From an uncultured Chloroflexota bacterium (lineage in GTDB: Bacteria; Chloroflexota; Anaerolineae; Anaerolineales; Anaerolineaceae): 64,000 bases of DNA. The translations under genes were made by a program, and so were the position numbers. The notes below the pieces were generated by a model. That model did not search any database. It was not told the DNA's origin and worked only from the letters and a program-made list of their open reading frames with translations. The stretch spans positions 1 through 64,000 of the forward strand of contig CADATZ010000004.1 in the NCBI GenBank assembly GCA_902791025.1. Reading direction: 5' to 3'. Below, piece by piece: positions 8,307-16,725 of the stretch (position 1 is the first letter of the stretch; each line of letters begins with the position of its first letter).

Positions 8307-9455
8307 ATGGCAGAAGAACGCGACTATTATGAAATTTTAGGAGTCAGCCGGGATGTTACCGAAGACCAGTTGAAGAACGCTTTTCGACAGCTGGTTCGGA
8401 AATATCATCCGGATGTCAACAAAGAGCCCGGTGCTGAAGATCGGTTTAAAGAAATTAATGAAGCTTATCAGGTTCTTTCCGACCCGGAAAAACGTGCTGC
8501 ATATGACCGTTACGGAAAAGCCGGCGTCAGCGGAATGGGCGGCGCGGGATTTGATTATACGACAATGGATTTCTCCGAAATTCTCGGGGATCTTTTCGGT
8601 TTCGGCGGATTTGGCGGATTTGGCGGAAACCGTTCCTCCGGTGCCCGCCGCAATGCACCTCGCCGCGGTGCTGATTTGCAGACCAATGTCAAACTGAAAT
8701 TCGAAGAAGCCGTCTTTGGCGCGGACAAGGAAATCAGTTTCAGCCGCGACGAAAAATGTACCCGCTGCAGCGGCTCCGGCGCGGAACCCGGTACGCAAAA
8801 GATAAAATGCAAGACCTGTAACGGAACAGGTGAAGTGAAAACGACCCGTCAGACAGTGTTTGGCTCTATGGTACAGGTCACGACTTGTCCGGCCTGTAAC
8901 GGTACAGGAGAAACGATCCCTTCACCCTGCAAGCAGTGCCATGGCCGCGGTATCGAACGCAAAACGGTCAAAAAAGTCGTAGCAGTCCCGGCAGGCGTCG
9001 ATAATGGTACCCGTATCCGCATGTCCGGAGAAGGGCAGCCTGGGTCCAACAATGGTCCGAACGGAGATCTGTACATAGAAGTTTCTGTTGCGGATCATCC
9101 CTTCTTCCGCCGTTATGAAAATGATATTCATCTAGATCTGAAAATCAATGTTGCGCAGGCTGCGCTGGGTGCGGAGATTGAAGTTCCGACCGTTGATGGC
9201 AAGGAGAAACTGCGCATTCCTGCCGGTACACAGCCGGGCAAGATCCTCACGATGAAGGGAAAGGGTGTCCCTGCACTGCGCGGCGGTACGCGCGGCGATG
9301 AGAAAGTCATCATCGATGTGGTTACGCCGACCAATTTGACTGATGAACAGCGTACCTTATTTGAAAAACTGGCTGTTTCTCTGGGTACAGAAACGTCTGT
9401 CGGCGAAAAAACAACCTTCTGGGATCGATTGAAAGAGGTGATCAGTGGAGAATAA
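8307..9455 (+). CDS. dnaJ: Co-chaperone DnaJ
   Basis: This 382-residue type I J-protein has a J domain at 1-70 with HPD at 34-36, then a Gly/Phe region (FGFGGFGGFGG). The zinc domain carries four CxxCxGxG repeats (CTRCSGSG, CKTCNGTG, CPACNGTG, CKQCHGRG). The two C-terminal beta domains end in a short dimerisation tail. DnaJ delivers unfolded clients to DnaK and stimulates its ATPase. It is separated from dnaK by a hairpin and heptad repeats but lies in the same direction and probably the same operon. Its stop overlaps the prmA start. Confidence 0.97.
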   Translation: MAEERDYYEILGVSRDVTEDQLKNAFRQLVRKYHPDVNKEPGAEDRFKEINEAYQVLSDPEKRAAYDRYGKAGVSGMGGAGFDYTTMDFSEILGDLFGFGGFGGFGGNRSSGARRNAPRRGADLQTNVKLKFEEAVFGADKEISFSRDEKCTRCSGSGAEPGTQKIKCKTCNGTGEVKTTRQTVFGSMVQVTTCPACNGTGETIPSPCKQCHGRGIERKTVKKVVAVPAGVDNGTRIRMSGEGQPGSNNGPNGDLYIEVSVADHPFFRRYENDIHLDLKINVAQAALGAEIEVPTVDGKEKLRIPAGTQPGKILTMKGKGVPALRGGTRGDEKVIIDVVTPTNLTDEQRTLFEKLAVSLGTETSVGEKTTFWDRLKEVISGE

Positions 9456-10368
9456 TGAGGTGAAAAGCTGGCTGGAAGTGAGTCTCACGGTAGACGCGGA
9501 AATAGCCGAAGCTGCATCGGAAGTGCTCTCCCGTTATGCTGAAAACGGCGTGGTGGTGGAACGCGGGATGGATTATAACGATGCTGAAGATATCGGAACC
9601 CCCTTTGGGCCCTGTCATGTCTACGGTTATCTGCCAATGGATGACGAAATAGAGGAAAAGAAATCTCAAATCAGTCAGGCGCTCTGGCATCTGGGTTTTA
9701 TCTCGGAGATTCCTGAACCGGAATTCAAGGTCATTGAAGATCAGGACTGGATGTCATCCTGGAAGAAATTTTACCGCCCGATTTTGATTGGTAAGAAAAT
9801 GCTTATCCTTCCAGCCTGGGTGGAACAGTCGGACCCGGATCGTATCGCGGTGAAGATCGATCCTTCCATGGCTTTCGGTACCGGTACGCATCCAACTACG
9901 CAGCTCTGTCTGGCACTTGCGGAAGAGTATGTTCAGCCGGGTATTGACGTGATCGATGTCGGCTGCGGTTCCGGTATTCTTTCCATCGGTTCGATCCTGC
10001 TCGGTGCGAAACATGCGCTGGGTGTGGATATTGACCCGGAATCCATGAAGAACAGCATGGAAAATGCCCGCCGCAATGATGTGCTGGATAAATGTGAGTT
10101 TTATCAGGGCTCTGTTGCGGAAATTCTGAAAAATGAATGCAGCATCAACCATGCTCCGCTGGTTTTGGCAAATATTCTCGCTCCGATCCTGCTCATGCTT
10201 TTCGATGTGGGTATGGCGGATCTGGTTGATCCGGGCGGTATTATCTGCCTGAGCGGTATCCTTGAGGATCAGGAAGAAAAAGTTCGGAAAATGGCTGAAT
10301 CCAAAGGCCTGACCTTTATCAAGCGGATGCAGGTCAAAGACTGGGTTGCCATGTCCTTCAGAAAATAA
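9445..10368 (+). CDS. prmA: Ribosomal protein L11 methyltransferase PrmA
   Basis: This 307-residue protein starts with GTG at 9445, inside the end of dnaJ. AGAGGTG six bases upstream supports this start, and the overlap implies translational coupling. The N-terminal substrate domain is followed by the SAM-binding Rossmann core: FGTGTHPTTQLCL, VIDVGCGSGILSIGS and LANILAPILL. It trimethylates L11 in the cytosol. The dnaJ-prmA order is common in heat-shock operons of Gram-positive bacteria. A terminator at 10374-10403 ends the unit. Confidence 0.93.
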   Translation: MENNEVKSWLEVSLTVDAEIAEAASEVLSRYAENGVVVERGMDYNDAEDIGTPFGPCHVYGYLPMDDEIEEKKSQISQALWHLGFISEIPEPEFKVIEDQDWMSSWKKFYRPILIGKKMLILPAWVEQSDPDRIAVKIDPSMAFGTGTHPTTQLCLALAEEYVQPGIDVIDVGCGSGILSIGSILLGAKHALGVDIDPESMKNSMENARRNDVLDKCEFYQGSVAEILKNECSINHAPLVLANILAPILLMLFDVGMADLVDPGGIICLSGILEDQEEKVRKMAESKGLTFIKRMQVKDWVAMSFRK

Positions 10369-10373
10369 CAGAT

Positions 10374-10403
10374 AAAAGAACCGCCAAAACAGGTGGTTCT
10401 TTT
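10374..10403 (+). terminator. Rho-independent terminator of the heat-shock operon
   Basis: AAAAGAACCGCC (10374-10385), loop AAAACA and GGTGGTTCTTTT (10392-10403) form a 12-bp stem with a U-rich 3' arm right after prmA. Confidence 0.85.
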
Positions 10404-10429
10404 GCATATGAATTAAACCGGAAGAATTC

Positions 10430-10457
10430 TTGTTATTTCCTTAAATTAGGGTATGAT
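10430..10457 (+). promoter_or_regulatory. Promoter of the amidotransferase gene
   Basis: TTGTTA (10430-10435), a 16-bp spacer and TATGAT (10452-10457). The -10 box contains the upstream in-frame ATG at 10453, so translation must begin at ATG 10480. Confidence 0.65.
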
Positions 10458-10479
10458 TGAAAATAAGGATTTGTGTCAG

Positions 10480-11211
10480 ATGAGAAAACCAAAAATTGCC
10501 GTTGTCTGCCATCGTGGTGAAATCCCGGGACAAAACCGGGTTTTACCGGATTCTATTGGAACTACTTATGTACATTCAGTCAGCAAAGCGGGAGGACTGC
10601 CTTTTCTGATCCCGCTGGATTTTCCCATGGAAGATCTTTCGGTAATTCGGGAAACCTGTGACGGGCTTTTGCTGACCGGCGGCGGTGATGTAGAGACAAA
10701 GCGTTACCACGGGAAAGAACATCCTTCAGTCAGTGGTGTCTGGCCGATTCGGGATGAAATTGAATCCCGTTTATACGCTCTTGCACTTGAAACCGATTGG
10801 CCGGTCTTCGGCATCTGCAGAGGGGTTCAAATCATGAACGTGGCTGCCGGTGGAAAGCTTTTCAGCGATATTCCGGATCAGGTTCCAAATGCCCGGTACA
10901 ATCATCAGCAGCCGGTCGGAACCCCGCGGGATGCATTGGTGCATTCAGTGAAAATCGAACAGGGAACTTTGCTGCATCGGATAATCGGAAAAGACAGTGT
11001 ACCGGTCAACAGCTTCCATCATCAGGCTGTTTCTGTTCCGGGTGAAGGTATGAAGGTTTCGGCTGTCAGTGAAGATGGCATTATCGAAGCGCTTGAAAAT
11101 CCTTCTCATCCTTTCGTTTTGGGTGTCCAGTGGCATCCGGAATGTATGCAGCAATATGACGATCAAATGAAGCTTTTCAGGGCTTTTGTCAAAGAATGTG
11201 GAAGGGAATAG
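10480..11211 (+). CDS. Gamma-glutamyl-GABA hydrolase-like class I glutamine amidotransferase
   Basis: The 243-residue product (peptidase C26, PuuD-like) carries the nucleophile in FGICRGVQIMNVA, the His/Glu pair in VQWHPE, and LLTGGGDV. The family hydrolyses gamma-glutamyl compounds such as gamma-glutamyl-GABA or short folate-like chains. The substrate here is unknown. I prefer ATG 10480 over 10453 because the latter lies inside the predicted -10 box, and AAGGA (10465-10469) is placed for 10480. Its neighbour downstream is folKP, which leaves open a folate-related role, but the gap holds repeats and co-transcription is not shown. Confidence 0.85.
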   Translation: MRKPKIAVVCHRGEIPGQNRVLPDSIGTTYVHSVSKAGGLPFLIPLDFPMEDLSVIRETCDGLLLTGGGDVETKRYHGKEHPSVSGVWPIRDEIESRLYALALETDWPVFGICRGVQIMNVAAGGKLFSDIPDQVPNARYNHQQPVGTPRDALVHSVKIEQGTLLHRIIGKDSVPVNSFHHQAVSVPGEGMKVSAVSEDGIIEALENPSHPFVLGVQWHPECMQQYDDQMKLFRAFVKECGRE

Positions 11212-11246
11212 GATACAGGAGATAGTGACAGGGAAATTAAATGGCC

Positions 11247-11322
11247 GGTGTCGAACAGCTAATGGAATAGCTGTGGACTAATGGCTGACACCTAACACCT
11301 ATCGCCTAATACCTAAGGAAGA
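11247..11322. repeat. Nested hairpin and heptad array before folKP
   Basis: GGTGTC (11247-11252) pairs with GACACC (11287-11292) around an inner ACAGCTA/TAGCTGT hairpin. The overlapping heptads are ACACCTA / ACACCTA / TCGCCTA / ATACCTA / AGGAAGA (11288-11322). The last unit supplies the AAGGAAG ribosome binding site of folKP (ATG 11326). Confidence 0.75.
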
Positions 11323-11325
11323 ATT

Positions 11326-12639
11326 ATGGCTCTTATTTATATCAGTGCGGGGTCGAATCAGGGAAACCGGGCGGAATATCTGCGGATGGCGGCACAGCTG
11401 CTCACTCCCGCGGTGAAAATTCTGCGTACCTCTGAGCTTTATCTGACGGAACCCTGGGGATATAAACCGCAGCCATCTTTTTATAACCTTGTGTGGGAAG
11501 CTGAAACCGACCTGGATCCGGACAGTCTATTGAAACATTTCAAGGAAATCGAAAAACGTATCGGGCGTGTCAAAACGCTTCGCTACGGTCCGCGGGTCAT
11601 TGATCTGGATATTCTGCTCTATGATGATAAGGTATATCAGTCTCAGAACCTGACGATTCCGCATGCAATGATGCGGGAACGCCGTTTCGTGCTGCAGCCG
11701 CTTTGTGACCTGATCCCGATGGAGCAGGATCCGGTTACCAAAAAGACCTGGTTTGAACTGCTTCAGGCATGTCCTGAGGGCGGTTTCGAAAAGCTGAATG
11801 AGACCTTGAATTATGATCAGCCTCTGATCAATTGGGGGCTGCGAACCTATACGATGGGAATCGTCAATCTTACTCCTGACAGTTTTTCCGGTGACGGACT
11901 GATGAATGGTCAAAACCCGGTTACCGGTGCGCTGCGGCGCTGTGAAGCTTTTCTGGAAAACGGGGCAGATATCCTTGATTTTGGAGCGGAAAGCACACGT
12001 CCGGGTTTTGAAGAGGTTTCAGGAAAAAACGAAATCATGCGGCTGATCCCGGTATTAAAAGAGGTTCGGAGACGTTTCCCGAATGCACTGCTTTCTGTTG
12101 ACAGCCGCAAGACGGAAGTTATCCGGGCTGCCCTGGACTGCGGAATTGACTGGATCAACAATACCGGTGATTCCGCTGATGAGAATTTGAACAGGTTGTG
12201 TGCGGAAAGCGGAAAAGTAACAGTATTGATGCGTTCCGATCCCCTGCGCAAAATAACGGATGAAGTGCTTACTGCTGAAAAAATACTGGAACGGGTACGC
12301 TCTCAGCTTTTGGACCGGGTCTCGAGGGTCCAGAAATTCGGGATGAAACAGGAGAACATTGTGCTTGATCCGGGGATCGGGTTTGGCAGCTCACCCTCTT
12401 TTGATCTGGAAATCATTCGTCAGATTCGTCAGATATCTCTGCTGGGGTATCCGGTTTTGCTTGGAACCAGCCGGAAATCCTTTTTAGGCCGTTATTTACG
12501 CCGTCCGGTTGAAGAACGTCAGGCCGGCACGGCTGCAGTGATTTGTTACGCAATTTTGAATGGATGTGATGTAATTCGTGTACATGATGTAAAATTTATG
12601 AAAGACATCGCCGCTATGAGCGATATGCTGAGAAAATAG
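11326..12639 (+). CDS. folKP: Fused HPPK-DHPS folate biosynthesis enzyme (FolK-FolP)
   Basis: This 437-residue protein joins two consecutive steps of dihydropteroate synthesis. Residues 1-160 are hydroxymethyl-dihydropterin pyrophosphokinase (YISAGSNQGNR, GYKPQPSFYN, RYGPRVIDLDILLYD, IPHAMMRERRFVL). Residues 172-437 are dihydropteroate synthase (MGIVNLTPDSFSGDG, DFGAESTRPG, SVDSRKTEV, LDPGIGFG, GTSRKSFLG, RVHDV). Single-chain HPPK-DHPS is standard in plants, fungi and chlamydiae but less common elsewhere in bacteria. Some DHPS positions differ from the commonest forms (DFGAES for DIGGES, SVDS for SVDT). No folB or folE is adjacent. Confidence 0.93.
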   Translation: MALIYISAGSNQGNRAEYLRMAAQLLTPAVKILRTSELYLTEPWGYKPQPSFYNLVWEAETDLDPDSLLKHFKEIEKRIGRVKTLRYGPRVIDLDILLYDDKVYQSQNLTIPHAMMRERRFVLQPLCDLIPMEQDPVTKKTWFELLQACPEGGFEKLNETLNYDQPLINWGLRTYTMGIVNLTPDSFSGDGLMNGQNPVTGALRRCEAFLENGADILDFGAESTRPGFEEVSGKNEIMRLIPVLKEVRRRFPNALLSVDSRKTEVIRAALDCGIDWINNTGDSADENLNRLCAESGKVTVLMRSDPLRKITDEVLTAEKILERVRSQLLDRVSRVQKFGMKQENIVLDPGIGFGSSPSFDLEIIRQIRQISLLGYPVLLGTSRKSFLGRYLRRPVEERQAGTAAVICYAILNGCDVIRVHDVKFMKDIAAMSDMLRK

Positions 12640-12665
12640 TGATCAGTTGTCAGTGATCAGTGGTT
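12638..12665. repeat. Heptad repeat array between folKP and the ROK gene
   Basis: AGTGATC / AGTTGTC / AGTGATC / AGTGGTT, starting inside the folKP stop codon (TAG at 12637-12639) and ending shortly before the AAGGAAG of the next gene. Confidence 0.8.
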
Positions 12666-12686
12666 GAAATTGAAAGGAAGAACAAA

Positions 12687-13661
12687 ATGGGAAAATATAT
12701 CGGTTGTGATCTTGGCGGAACCAATATCAAAGGTGCTATTGTTGATTCGGAAAAAGGAATCATTTATGGCGTAAAGTCTATCCCAACCATGGCGCATAAA
12801 GGGCATGACGAGGTGATCAGCCGAATCGCTGATTTCTTTATGTCTATGGTAACAGAATCCGGAATCGATCCCAACGAAATCTTAGGAGCCGGGATTGGTT
12901 TGCCGGGCGCGATTGATTCCCGTACAGGCGTTTCTGTGTTCATGACCAACCTCCCCGATCACTGGATCAACGTGCCGGTTGCGGACATGGTCAAAGAAAA
13001 AACCGGACTGCCGACATTTCTTCTGAATGATGTGAATGCTATCACCTGGGGAGAAATGAAATTCGGTGCGGCACGCGGATGCTCTTCCGCGGTATGTTTT
13101 GCGCTTGGCACCGGTATTGGCGGCGGCGTGGTCATTGATGGAAACCTCGTTCTCGGAAAAACCGGTGCTGCCGGTGAACTTGGTCATCTGGTTGTTGAAC
13201 CTTACGGAAATTTCTGCAATTGCGGAGGACGAGGCTGTCTGGAAACCTATGCATCAGGCCCCGCGATTCGTTCCGCCGCGATGAAGGCAGTCGCACATGG
13301 CGGGACCACCATTCTTGGGGAACTGTGTGAATATGACTTGAACAAACTTGAAGCCCGTACCGTTGCTGAAGCTGCGCAAAAGGGTGATCAGGTGGCCATC
13401 AATATCTACAATCAGGCCGGATACTATCTCGGTATCGCCGTTGCCAACATGATCATGGCACTGGAACCGGAAAGAGTGATCATCACCGGTGGTGTTGCTG
13501 CAGCCGGAGAACTGCTGCTCACCCCGATCCGTCAGGTGGTTTATGAACGTGTGCATGTGACGCCGCTGAAGGGCATCACCATTCTCCTCGGAGAATTGGG
13601 AGATAACGCCGGCGTGATGGGAAATTCCATGTGGGCAGAGAAGTGCCTGTCGCAGAAGTAA
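12687..13661 (+). CDS. ROK-family sugar kinase, probable glucokinase
   Basis: This 324-residue cytosolic kinase has the ATP-binding IGCDLGGTNIKGAIVD at the start. FALGTGIGGGVVIDG follows, and GELGHLVVEPYGNFCNCGGRGCLETYASG contains the ROK zinc site (CxCGGxGCxE) and the catalytic His-Glu region. The overall length and motifs fit bacterial ROK glucokinases that phosphorylate glucose at O6; N-acetylhexosamine kinases look similar. I chose ATG 12687, preceded by AAGGAAG, instead of the longer frame from 12660 that reads through the heptad repeat. Confidence 0.88.
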   Translation: MGKYIGCDLGGTNIKGAIVDSEKGIIYGVKSIPTMAHKGHDEVISRIADFFMSMVTESGIDPNEILGAGIGLPGAIDSRTGVSVFMTNLPDHWINVPVADMVKEKTGLPTFLLNDVNAITWGEMKFGAARGCSSAVCFALGTGIGGGVVIDGNLVLGKTGAAGELGHLVVEPYGNFCNCGGRGCLETYASGPAIRSAAMKAVAHGGTTILGELCEYDLNKLEARTVAEAAQKGDQVAINIYNQAGYYLGIAVANMIMALEPERVIITGGVAAAGELLLTPIRQVVYERVHVTPLKGITILLGELGDNAGVMGNSMWAEKCLSQK

Positions 13662-13687
13662 ATTATCACGTTACCATTCGGAACGGA

Positions 13688-13750
13688 GCACGTGGGGACT
13701 GGCATCTTGTGTTGCGAAGCCGACACAAGAGTGCCTGTCCTCATGTGCGC
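13688..13750. repeat. 63-bp REP-like palindromic element, copy A
   Basis: The element begins GCACGTGGGGACTGGCATC and ends CATGTGCGC. It folds on a central TTGTGTTGCGAAGCCGACACAA hairpin region (about 13706-13727). A copy in the opposite orientation lies at 27047-27109, with 56 of 63 positions identical by eye. It follows the ROK gene without overlapping it. Confidence 0.85.
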
Positions 13751-13816
13751 AGCTCAAGGTTTGTTTAGCTGTAAAAACTGATAGATACGATTTGTTGAAA
13801 CAGGGAGAGAGAGCCT

Positions 13817-15163
13817 ATGAATAACAAAGAATACGAAAGTGAAGCACGGAAGCGTTATAAAAAGCGTGGTCTCTATGAGGATCCAAAAGGGGATCGGCAA
13901 ATCTTTCAGAACGAGCTGTCCCATAAACTGATTCCCTCGCTGGGAGATTATCTGCTCGCGATTGCTGCCGGGATCTGTGCCGGAATGGCATTGATGCTGA
14001 ATGCTGATCCGATGTGGATCCTTTCTGCCGCGCTGATCCCGTTTTGCGGCCCATTCATAGGTATTTCCCTTTCCTGTGTTACCGGATCTCTGCGGTTCTT
14101 CGGGAAATCTCTCGGAAAACATCTCCTGACCCTGCTGCTTTTTTGGGCAGGATCCATGCTTTCGATTTTGATCCTGAAAGGAAATCATGTGCCTCATGAA
14201 GGAACTGCAGCCTTCTTTACTGCATATAATCCGTTTGCGATTCTTTCTGTGGCGCTGTGTACGGTGATCTGCGTCATTCAGCTCAGGCGGAATGATATGC
14301 TTTCTCTGGGGTCATTCAGCTCTGCTGTGACAATTTTTCTCATGGCTCCCTTGACTGTAGCCGGATGGGCTTTTGTCAGCGGTCACCGTCATCTGATCCT
14401 GCCATCGCTGCAAACCGGACTTGTCTACAGCCTGATTGCTTTGATGTTATCCGTGATCACTTTGATCCTGATGCGGGCAGCGAACGTGAATTTTGTCAGT
14501 ATTCTCATGAGTCTCATCATCCTGGTGCTGGGTTTTATCATGACTGCCGAAGGATTCGGGTTGTTCGGTTTTTCATTACGTGAACGCTATGGGGAAAAAC
14601 AGGCGGAAATTCTGAAAAATATCAACCTTGTTACCTATACGCCAACCAATACCCCAACTGCAACTCCCACGAACACTCCCACCATGACGCCGACGAATAC
14701 GGATACACCTACACCGACCGCTACCAATACTCCCGTTACGCCCACTGCGACCGCAACGAACACGGCTACCGCGACGGCGACTTTTACGCCTACCGCCACG
14801 AACACACCAATCACACCAACACCTACAGCTACCTATACCGCAACAGTCACGCCGTCTATCACACCGACTCGTACGCTGATTCCGACAGCCACACCTACAA
14901 AAACAAAAGTTGTCACGCCAACACCCATTTATGGTATCGTTTATGTAAGCCGTGATACGGGAGTCCTGGTGCGTACGACACCTACCCTCAACAGTGAAGT
15001 GATTCGCGGAGTTTATAATAATGCTGTATTGGAGATTACAGGTGAAACTGTCTTTGCGGATGGATACAACTGGATCAGTGTCCGTACCAACGAAGGTTTT
15101 GACGGTTGGGTGACCGTAGATGTCCTTCGGACAGCTACACCCATACCGGATAATGCAAATTGA
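13817..15163 (+). CDS. Membrane protein with Thr/Pro-rich stalk and extracellular SH3b domain
   Basis: This 448-residue protein starts with a charged cytoplasmic segment (1-40), followed by about six hydrophobic helices (43-255). A long low-complexity linker of [11 protein letters not shown] type spans roughly residues 274-369. A bacterial SH3 domain follows ([21 protein letters not shown] to [12 protein letters not shown], 371-440). The linker should span the envelope and present the SH3b domain, which commonly binds peptidoglycan or peptides. This layout is frequent in Anaerolineae. GGGAGA precedes the ATG. No enzymatic domain was recognised. Confidence 0.8.
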   Translation: MNNKEYESEARKRYKKRGLYEDPKGDRQIFQNELSHKLIPSLGDYLLAIAAGICAGMALMLNADPMWILSAALIPFCGPFIGISLSCVTGSLRFFGKSLGKHLLTLLLFWAGSMLSILILKGNHVPHEGTAAFFTAYNPFAILSVALCTVICVIQLRRNDMLSLGSFSSAVTIFLMAPLTVAGWAFVSGHRHLILPSLQTGLVYSLIALMLSVITLILMRAANVNFVSILMSLIILVLGFIMTAEGFGLFGFSLRERYGEKQAEILKNINLVTYTPTNTPTATPTNTPTMTPTNTDTPTPTATNTPVTPTATATNTATATATFTPTATNTPITPTPTATYTATVTPSITPTRTLIPTATPTKTKVVTPTPIYGIVYVSRDTGVLVRTTPTLNSEVIRGVYNNAVLEITGETVFADGYNWISVRTNEGFDGWVTVDVLRTATPIPDNAN

Positions 15164-15267
15164 ATAAAAAATGGTAAATATTCAAAAATGAAGCACACAA
15201 GGACAGCTTTCTCGTTGCTGCGAAATCAACGCGAGAAAAAACTGTACTCCGTGTTGCGCTTTCAATA

Positions 15268-15296
15268 TTGAATCAATACAAAAATAATGATATAAT
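15268..15296 (+). promoter_or_regulatory. Promoter of the STAS gene
   Basis: TTGAAT (15268-15273), a 17-bp spacer and a perfect TATAAT (15291-15296), about 25 bases before the ATG at 15327. Confidence 0.8.
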
Positions 15297-15326
15297 AATT
15301 ATAGTTTTCTTCATAAGGAGTAAAAA

Positions 15327-15626
15327 ATGGAAATCAACAAACAAGCTAACGGCTCAAAGTTAAATGTCGCGCTTTCCGGCAGACTGGACACCACTACTGC
15401 ACCTGAATTTGAAAAAGAACTGAAGGGTTCTCTCGATGGAGTTACTGAACTGACCTTGGATTTTTCCGGTTTAGAATATATCTCATCCGCAGGTCTGCGT
15501 GTGCTGCTCTCTGCTCAAAAGAGTTTGAATGCCGCCAAGGGAACAATGAAAATCGTCGGCGCCAACGAAATCGTAAAAGAAATCTTCGACGTCACCGGAT
15601 TTTCTGACATCCTGACGATTGAATGA
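15327..15626 (+). CDS. STAS-domain anti-sigma factor antagonist
   Basis: This 99-residue single-domain protein has the SpoIIAA/RsbV fold. The region LTLDFSGLEYISSAGLRVLLSAQK holds the conserved Ser (S54 by comparison with SpoIIAA) that a partner kinase would phosphorylate. When unphosphorylated, such proteins bind the anti-sigma kinase and free a sigma factor. No kinase or sigma gene is adjacent, so the partner must be elsewhere. The gene is monocistronic, with a strong promoter, AAGGAG and a terminator at 15660-15684. Confidence 0.92.
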   Translation: MEINKQANGSKLNVALSGRLDTTTAPEFEKELKGSLDGVTELTLDFSGLEYISSAGLRVLLSAQKSLNAAKGTMKIVGANEIVKEIFDVTGFSDILTIE

Positions 15627-15659
15627 ACCCAATCAACGATTGTAAAACAAAATTATTGA

Positions 15660-15690
15660 ACCCTGCGGCATATGGCAGCAGGGTCTAATT
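15660..15690 (+). terminator. Terminator of the STAS gene
   Basis: ACCCTGC (15660-15666) pairs with GCAGGGT (15678-15684) around an 11-nt loop, followed by a T/A-rich tract. Confidence 0.7.
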
Positions 15691-15732
15691 TTAATTTTCA
15701 GAATGCTTGTTGTGCAGAAGAGCTGAAAAGGA

Positions 15733-16605
15733 ATGAATCATATAACAGAACTACGCAAAATCGATTTGCATTTGCATACGCTGATCTCTGATGGGACAGA
15801 TTCCCCATCGGAAATCCTTGCAAATGTAAGAAATGCCGGTATCGAACTGTTTTCTGTGACGGATCACGATGCTGTGAAAGCGGCTGAGATCATCAAGAAT
15901 ATACTTCAGGAAGACGATCCTTTGTTCATTTCCGGTGTAGAGTTCTCCTGTAAAGACAATTTTGGAAAATATCACATTCTCGGATATGGTTACGACGCTG
16001 AAGCAGCCCCTATGAAATCCCTTGTCGCGAAAGGACATGCGATGCGTTTGGAAAAACTCAGGTTGCGGCTTGAAAGTCTCAAAAAAGATTTCGGCATTGA
16101 CTTCTCTGAAGAGGATATCAATGGATTATATGCCAATAACAATCCCGGGAAACCGCATATTGCCAACTTGATGATGAAATATAATTATGCCAGTGATAAG
16201 GATGAAGCTTTCTCAAAGTTTCTGAATAAAGCCAAAATACCGGATGTTTATGTTCTTCCCGGAGAAGCCATCGACGCGATTCTTGAAAGCGGCGGTATCC
16301 CGATTCTCGCCCATCCTTCCTATGGAAGTGGTGATGAATTTATCATCGGAGACGAGATGGAAGACCGTCTGAAACGACTGATAGACATGGGTATCCGGGG
16401 TGTTGAAGGATACTACTCCCGTTTCACACCGGAAATGCGGGCGGAAATCCTCTCTCTTGCTGAAAAATACGACCTATATGTAACCGCGGGCAGCGATTAC
16501 CATGGCGGAAACAAGGAAATCAGGATCGGGGAAACCAATCTTGAGGATGCGCTGCAAGCCCATAAAGGACTCAGACGCTTTCTGGATGAAGTCCCGCTTC
16601 GGTAG
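15733..16605 (+). CDS. PHP-domain phosphoesterase
   Basis: This 290-residue protein shows the four PHP metal motifs in order: DLHLHTLISDGTDSP (residues 11-25), VTDHD, AHPS and GSDYHGG. The layout matches YciV/RNase AM-like 3',5'-nucleoside bisphosphate phosphatases, where an inserted helical domain sits between motifs 2 and 3. A role in nucleotide or short-RNA turnover is likely, but the substrate is not fixed by sequence. A weak AGAAG is the only candidate ribosome binding site at sensible spacing. Confidence 0.85.
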   Translation: MNHITELRKIDLHLHTLISDGTDSPSEILANVRNAGIELFSVTDHDAVKAAEIIKNILQEDDPLFISGVEFSCKDNFGKYHILGYGYDAEAAPMKSLVAKGHAMRLEKLRLRLESLKKDFGIDFSEEDINGLYANNNPGKPHIANLMMKYNYASDKDEAFSKFLNKAKIPDVYVLPGEAIDAILESGGIPILAHPSYGSGDEFIIGDEMEDRLKRLIDMGIRGVEGYYSRFTPEMRAEILSLAEKYDLYVTAGSDYHGGNKEIRIGETNLEDALQAHKGLRRFLDEVPLR

Positions 16606-16725
16606 GGTGACCTGTAAGAGGCTGAACCTTCAAGGGCGTTCACGTCGCTCCAATATTTGTGTCTTTATATTTGACATTATCGAATAAAATTATCTAAAAC
16701 TTTATCAAAATGAAAGGAGATTCTT

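Noticed and set aside
12660..12686. Upstream in-frame start for the ROK kinase
   Set aside because: It would translate the heptad repeat; ATG 12687 has a good ribosome binding site and begins at the conserved N-terminus.
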